Positions 60,330 to 64,000 of a DNA stretch of 64,000 bases are shown here, piece by piece. The stretch's first letter is position 1. The number at the start of each line of letters is the position of its first letter. The position numbers and the translations under genes were made by a program. This DNA comes from an uncultured Pelagibacteraceae bacterium. Its GTDB lineage: Bacteria > Pseudomonadota > Alphaproteobacteria > Pelagibacterales > Pelagibacteraceae. The stretch covers positions 1 to 64,000 of the forward strand of contig CACPEJ010000003.1 in the NCBI GenBank assembly GCA_902632935.1. Reading direction: 5' to 3'. Below the pieces are notes generated by a model. The model saw nothing but the letters and a program-made list of their open reading frames with translations, did no database searches and was not told the origin of the DNA.

Positions 60330-61249
60330 AAACAGCGATCATAAATTCTGACTCCTATGAAAAACATAATACTGGCGATGGTCATCCTGAGCAGCCTAAG
60401 AGAGTAATTGCTATAAAAGAAAAGTTAAAAAAAAGAAAAGACCTAATCTGGGATAAGCCAGATAATGTTCCTGATGATATATTGTCTATGACACATTCAA
60501 AAGACTATATAAATAATTTAAAAGATTCTTTTCCTCAAAAAGGCCTAAAGTTTCTAGACGGCGATACTGTTGTATCACCCGAAAGTAAAAAAGCAGTTTT
60601 TGATGCTGCTGGTTCAACAATTAGAGCAATAGATGGAATAGAGAGTAATCAATTTAAAAATGCATTCTGTTTAGCTAGACCACCTGGGCACCATGCTGAA
60701 AAAAATAAAGCTATGGGATTTTGTTGTATATCAAACGCGGGAGTAGCAACAAACTATTTAGTGTCAAAATATAAATACAAAAAAATTGCCTGTGTAGATT
60801 TTGACGTGCACTGGGGTAATGGAAATTATGATGTCATGCGTAATAATAAAAATTCATTATATATTTCTACGCACCAATATCCTTTTTATCCTGGGGGTGG
60901 AACAGATAAAGATAAAGGAGACTTTAATAATTCATTGAATATCCCTTTGCCCGCTGGGACAAACTCTGAAGAATACTTTAATGCATTTGATAGGGTGTTA
61001 GAAAGATTAGTTCAATATAAACCAGATTTTCTCATATTTTCAGCAGGTTTTGATGCACATAAAGATGATCCATTAGCTCAATTTCAACTTAGTTCAAAAG
61101 ATTTTTATGAAATTACTAAAAGGACATTAGCGGCTACTAATAAGTTTACCGCAGGTAAAGTTGTTTCTATACTTGAAGGTGGATATGATTTAAATGCTCT
61201 AGCAGAAAGCGCTAACGAACATGTTAATGCATTGGTAGAATTCAATTGA
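60326..61249 (+). CDS. Histone deacetylase family protein (class II HDAC-like amidohydrolase)
   Basis: A 307-residue arginase/deacetylase-fold enzyme with all catalytic signatures: the His pair in RPPGHHAE, the zinc ligands in DFDVHWGNG, and the second Asp in SAGFDAHKDDP, plus the catalytic Tyr region EGGYDLNAL. Bacterial members remove acetyl groups from polyamines, small molecules or proteins. The start overlaps the dapE stop by 4 bases. A SET-domain gene follows, so two protein-modification-type enzymes are neighbours. Confidence 0.92.
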   Translation: MKTAIINSDSYEKHNTGDGHPEQPKRVIAIKEKLKKRKDLIWDKPDNVPDDILSMTHSKDYINNLKDSFPQKGLKFLDGDTVVSPESKKAVFDAAGSTIRAIDGIESNQFKNAFCLARPPGHHAEKNKAMGFCCISNAGVATNYLVSKYKYKKIACVDFDVHWGNGNYDVMRNNKNSLYISTHQYPFYPGGGTDKDKGDFNNSLNIPLPAGTNSEEYFNAFDRVLERLVQYKPDFLIFSAGFDAHKDDPLAQFQLSSKDFYEITKRTLAATNKFTAGKVVSILEGGYDLNALAESANEHVNALVEFN

Positions 61250-61279
61250 TAAATATCTAGCCCATCATAGATCGACTTC

Positions 61280-61774
61280 ATGAAACTATACAAAATAGAA
61301 AAATCAAAAATTGATAATAAAGGTCGTGGACTTTATGCTACTAAAAATATCAAAGAAGGTACAAAAATTATTAATTACTTAGGAAAAATAATTACAAATA
61401 AAGAAGTCGAAGAGTCAGATAAATATGACAATAAAAAACCTATTTATCTATTTACTCTAAATAAAAAATATACCTTAGATGGTGATTTCTCATTTAATAT
61501 TGCTGGATTGGTAAATCATAGTTGTAATGCGAACGCACGTTATGATGGTAAGGGTTTAAAAATTTGGATAACAGCTGATAGAGATATTAAAAAGGGCGAA
61601 GAGATAACTTGTGATTATGGTTTTAGTTTTGATAAAGAAGATTACAAGCAATTTCCTTGTAAATGTAAATCAAAAAATTGTTGTGGTTTTATAATTCGTG
61701 AGGAAAGTAGATGGCGAATAAATCGTAAATTTGCGATGAGTAATAAAAAAAAATTAATAAATAACTCTCGTTAA
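61280..61774 (+). CDS. SET-domain protein-lysine methyltransferase
   Basis: A 164-residue stand-alone SET domain. It opens KSKIDNKGRGLYATKNIKEG, has the pseudoknot motif LVNHSCNANARY (family NHSCxPN, with Ala for Pro), the ITCDYGF catalytic Tyr motif, and a post-SET zinc cluster CKCKSKNCCG. All elements for SAM and lysine binding are present. Targets in bacteria are mostly unknown, ribosomal or nucleoid proteins being candidates. It is 30 bases after the HDAC gene and convergent with truA, overlapping it by 21 bases. Confidence 0.92.
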   Translation: MKLYKIEKSKIDNKGRGLYATKNIKEGTKIINYLGKIITNKEVEESDKYDNKKPIYLFTLNKKYTLDGDFSFNIAGLVNHSCNANARYDGKGLKIWITADRDIKKGEEITCDYGFSFDKEDYKQFPCKCKSKNCCGFIIREESRWRINRKFAMSNKKKLINNSR

Positions 61775-62494
61775 ATAGAGACCTTGGGGTGGTGCAGGTG
61801 GAGCACATAGTTCTCTTTTTTTAGACTGCATTACATTGACAAATCTTTTTAATGTCCATTTTTCTTCCCCAACATATTTTAAACAACCAACCATAGACCG
61901 AACTTGTTGTTGTAAGAAAGATTGAGATCTGAATTCTATTTCAATCTTATTTTTTGTAGATCTAATTTTTACAGATTTCATAGTCTTTATTGAACTTTTA
62001 GCCCTACAACTCGATTTTCTAAAAGTACTGAAATCTTTAGTACCAATCAATTTTCTTGCAGCACCTCTCATCAATTTCAAATCAAGATCTTTTATAATAT
62101 GCCAGCCTCTATTTTTATCTAAAACTGGTCCACTAATCCGATTAATAATCACATAATTATAAACTCTCATTTTAGCTGAAAATCTAGCATGAAAATTATT
62201 ACCTCTTTTTGTAATTTTAAGTATTGCTATTCCATCTTTATTTAAAAAATGATTGATTGATTTTAAAAACCTATCAATTTTGATAATCTTATTTTTACAA
62301 TCAAAATGTGCTGACTGCTCTTTGGCATGTACACCAACATCTAATCTTCCAGCCCCATATATTATGATTTTTTCTTTTAAAAGTTTTGAAATTTTCTCTT
62401 GTAATAACCCCTGGACAGTTTTTCCTTTTTTTTGAATTTGCCACCCCCTAAAATTAGTGCCCTCATATTCAATTAATATTTGATACCTAAACAT
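61754..62494 (-). CDS. truA: tRNA pseudouridine synthase A
   Basis: TruA makes pseudouridine at tRNA positions 38-40. The 246-residue protein has the start YQILIEYEGTNFRGWQIQ, the catalytic Asp in GRLDVGVHA (the family's RTDxGVHA with Leu for Thr) and a FLQQQVRSMVG segment. Length is normal. It is the last gene of def-fmt-truA and overlaps fmt by 8 bases. Confidence 0.94.
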   Translation of the reverse strand: MFRYQILIEYEGTNFRGWQIQKKGKTVQGLLQEKISKLLKEKIIIYGAGRLDVGVHAKEQSAHFDCKNKIIKIDRFLKSINHFLNKDGIAILKITKRGNNFHARFSAKMRVYNYVIINRISGPVLDKNRGWHIIKDLDLKLMRGAARKLIGTKDFSTFRKSSCRAKSSIKTMKSVKIRSTKNKIEIEFRSQSFLQQQVRSMVGCLKYVGEEKWTLKRFVNVMQSKKRELCAPPAPPQGLYLTRVIY

Positions 62495-63419
62495 TTGATA
62501 ACTTTGAGCCCTTTTTAATTTGAGAGCCCAACATAAATTCGCTAATTGTTTGTGGTCTTTTTCCTTGTCTTTGAATTTCGAGAATCTTAATAGATTGGTT
62601 TTTATTACACGCTACCTCCAGCTGATTTGAAATTATTTCTCCAACTTGACCTATGCCATTACCAATTTCGGCTTTCAAAATTTTATATCTTTCGCCATTA
62701 AAACTAAAAGAAGCACCTGGGGAGGGAAATAATCCATTTATTTTTCCAATTATTTTAGAAGCATCCTCGTCCCAATCAATCCGTGACTCCTCCTTATCAA
62801 TTTTTTTTGCATAAGTAGCTTTTGAATGATCCTGATCAATAAACTTCGCCTTATCTTCAAGTATATCATCCACATTATCTAAAATTTTTTCAGCAGCTAA
62901 AGCGGATAGTTTTTCTGAAATTTCTTGAGCATTTTGAGTTTGATCTATTTTGATTTTATAAATATTACTTACTGGTCCGCTATCCAATTCTTTTTTGATC
63001 TTCATAATACTTATGCCCGTTTCAGGATCTAAATTCATAATTGATCTCTGGATTGGTGCTGCGCCTCGCCAACTTGGAAGAATTGAGGCGTGAATATTTA
63101 CAAAACCTTTTTTGGTTAAGTTTAAAAAATTTTCAGGAATTATTTGTCCATATGCACACACTATTGCAAGATCGGCATTTAACTCTTTTAAAAATTCATA
63201 CTCCACATGATTATCCTTAAGTGTCTTGGGTGTTCTATAATCTATATTTAAAGTTTCAGAGATACCCTGAATTGGACTTTTGTTAATTTTTTGTCCTCTA
63301 TGAGATTTTTGCGGTGGTTGAGTAAAAACCACAGAAATATTATAACCATTTTGATATAGAGATTTTAAGATAGGAACACAAAATATTGGTGTACCCATAA
63401 AGATAATCTTATTTGCCAT
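62487..63419 (-). CDS. fmt: Methionyl-tRNA formyltransferase
   Basis: Fmt formylates initiator Met-tRNA with 10-formyl-THF. The 310-residue protein has IIFMGTPIFCVPIL at the start, the catalytic cluster INIHASILPSWRGAAPIQRSI (in parts: NIHASILPSWRG, with Asn and His) and the ETGISIMKI stretch, then a C-terminal OB-like domain. def lies 2 bases upstream and truA overlaps downstream, the usual def-fmt-truA order. Confidence 0.96.
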   Translation of the reverse strand: MANKIIFMGTPIFCVPILKSLYQNGYNISVVFTQPPQKSHRGQKINKSPIQGISETLNIDYRTPKTLKDNHVEYEFLKELNADLAIVCAYGQIIPENFLNLTKKGFVNIHASILPSWRGAAPIQRSIMNLDPETGISIMKIKKELDSGPVSNIYKIKIDQTQNAQEISEKLSALAAEKILDNVDDILEDKAKFIDQDHSKATYAKKIDKEESRIDWDEDASKIIGKINGLFPSPGASFSFNGERYKILKAEIGNGIGQVGEIISNQLEVACNKNQSIKILEIQRQGKRPQTISEFMLGSQIKKGSKLSNV

Positions 63420-63421
63420 CT

Positions 63422-63943
63422 TTAAACTACTATTCTGTCTGGATTTTTTTTAATTTTTGAAATTTTTTTTATAATAAAATCTTTCTTTAATTTTGATAAA
63501 TGGTCAATAATTAATTTTCCATCTAAATGATTTATTTCATGTTGAATACAAGTAGATAAAAGCCCGTCACATTTAAGATTTTTCTTCTCCCCCTTTTCGT
63601 CAATATATTCCACCTCACAAATTTTTGGTCTCTCAATTTCAATAAAAGTTTCAGGTATTGATAGACAACCCTCCTCGTACACCGATGTCTCTTCGCTTAA
63701 GTTTTTTATTACAGGATTGATTAATGCAATAGGTTGATTTTCTTCATCCTTATTCGAAACGTCAACAACTAAAACTCTTTTTAGTATACCTACTTGAACT
63801 GCAGCAAGACCAATTCCCTTGGAGTGGTACATTGTTTCAAATAAGTCTTCAATTAATTTTTTTTCATTAATTCCAACTTTTTCAATTGGATCAGAAATTT
63901 TTTTTAATATTTCATCTGGAACTGTAACAATTTCTTTAAGCAT
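63422..63943 (-). CDS. def: Peptide deformylase
   Basis: Def removes the formyl group from new proteins. The 173-residue protein has all three motifs: GIGLAAVQVG (motif 1, GxGxAAxQ), EGCLS (motif 2, metal Cys) and HEINHLDG (motif 3, HExxH). Length fits the type I enzyme. It is the first gene of def-fmt-truA and starts 57 bases from the window edge, so its promoter probably lies in that end. Confidence 0.96.
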   Translation of the reverse strand: MLKEIVTVPDEILKKISDPIEKVGINEKKLIEDLFETMYHSKGIGLAAVQVGILKRVLVVDVSNKDEENQPIALINPVIKNLSEETSVYEEGCLSIPETFIEIERPKICEVEYIDEKGEKKNLKCDGLLSTCIQHEINHLDGKLIIDHLSKLKKDFIIKKISKIKKNPDRIVV

Positions 63944-64000
63944 AAATAATAATTAAACTAATTTTTAAACTTTTAAAGGAAGAACTTTAAGTAATATCTT

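Noticed and set aside
1-64000. CRISPR arrays, insertion sequences, prophage
   Set aside because: No regularly spaced repeats, transposase, integrase or structural phage genes were seen.

Overview
The window is very AT-rich and densely packed. Stops and starts overlap by 1-20 bases at many junctions, and several genes use TTG or GTG starts. Gene content and order point to an alphaproteobacterium of the SAR11 (Pelagibacterales) type. Supporting markers are GcrA, the order aroA-cmk-rpsA-ihfB-pyrF-trpF-trpB-trpA-accD-folC, the block murA-DUF2948-hisD-infA, a CycM-like membrane cytochrome c, DUF4167 and DUF1178 proteins, and a tRNA-His with A73 and no encoded G-1. This assignment is an inference from content; no rRNA lies in the window.

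Layout. 1-6.5 kb: the end of an M23 peptidase, a minus-strand run lysC-ispG-prfA-prmC-DUF4167, ubiG and DUF1178. 6.5-16.5 kb: argJ/secA (divergent), accA, glcB, then dnaX-ybaB-recR preceded by the SRP RNA. 16.5-22.4 kb: kdsB-pheA, cytochrome c, argD-argF, gcrA and an NDUFA9-like protein. 22.4-34.9 kb: a long plus-strand run of rnd-kdsD-lptC-lptB-aroA-cmk-rpsA-ihfB-pyrF-trpFBA-accD-folC (RNA turnover, LPS precursors and transport, aromatic amino acids, pyrimidines, fatty acid and folate synthesis). 34.9-38.5 kb: trxA plus three DNA-processing genes (SbcB-like exonuclease, MGME1-like nuclease, rmuC). 38.5-45.5 kb: an accessory island with a C5-cytosine methyltransferase, a GHKL/MORC-like ATPase, two unrecognised proteins, a Vsr-fold endonuclease and several tiny genes. 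It is probably a modification-linked defence system. 45.4-53.4 kb: a minus-strand run murA-DUF2948-hisD-infA-tRNA-Phe-cspA, then tRNA-His-hisS-hisZ-hisG, with dcd and two tiny genes upstream. 53.4-64 kb: tRNA-Thr, a VTT membrane protein, rpmH-rnpA-yidD-yidC, argB, a HAD phosphatase, dapD-dapE, an HDAC-like deacetylase, a SET-domain protein, and def-fmt-truA.

The main oddities are these. (1) The compact Dcm/GHKL/Vsr island. (2) infA (IF-1) is interrupted exactly between two codons by a 47-nt palindromic insertion carrying a stop codon and changing frame. (3) accD is broken by a run of nine G. (4) A 33-codon His-rich ORF lies just upstream of tRNA-His-hisS-hisZ-hisG. (5) Several core enzymes have altered active sites or additions: TrpB, the P-loop of Cmk, and a C-terminal membrane segment on AccA.
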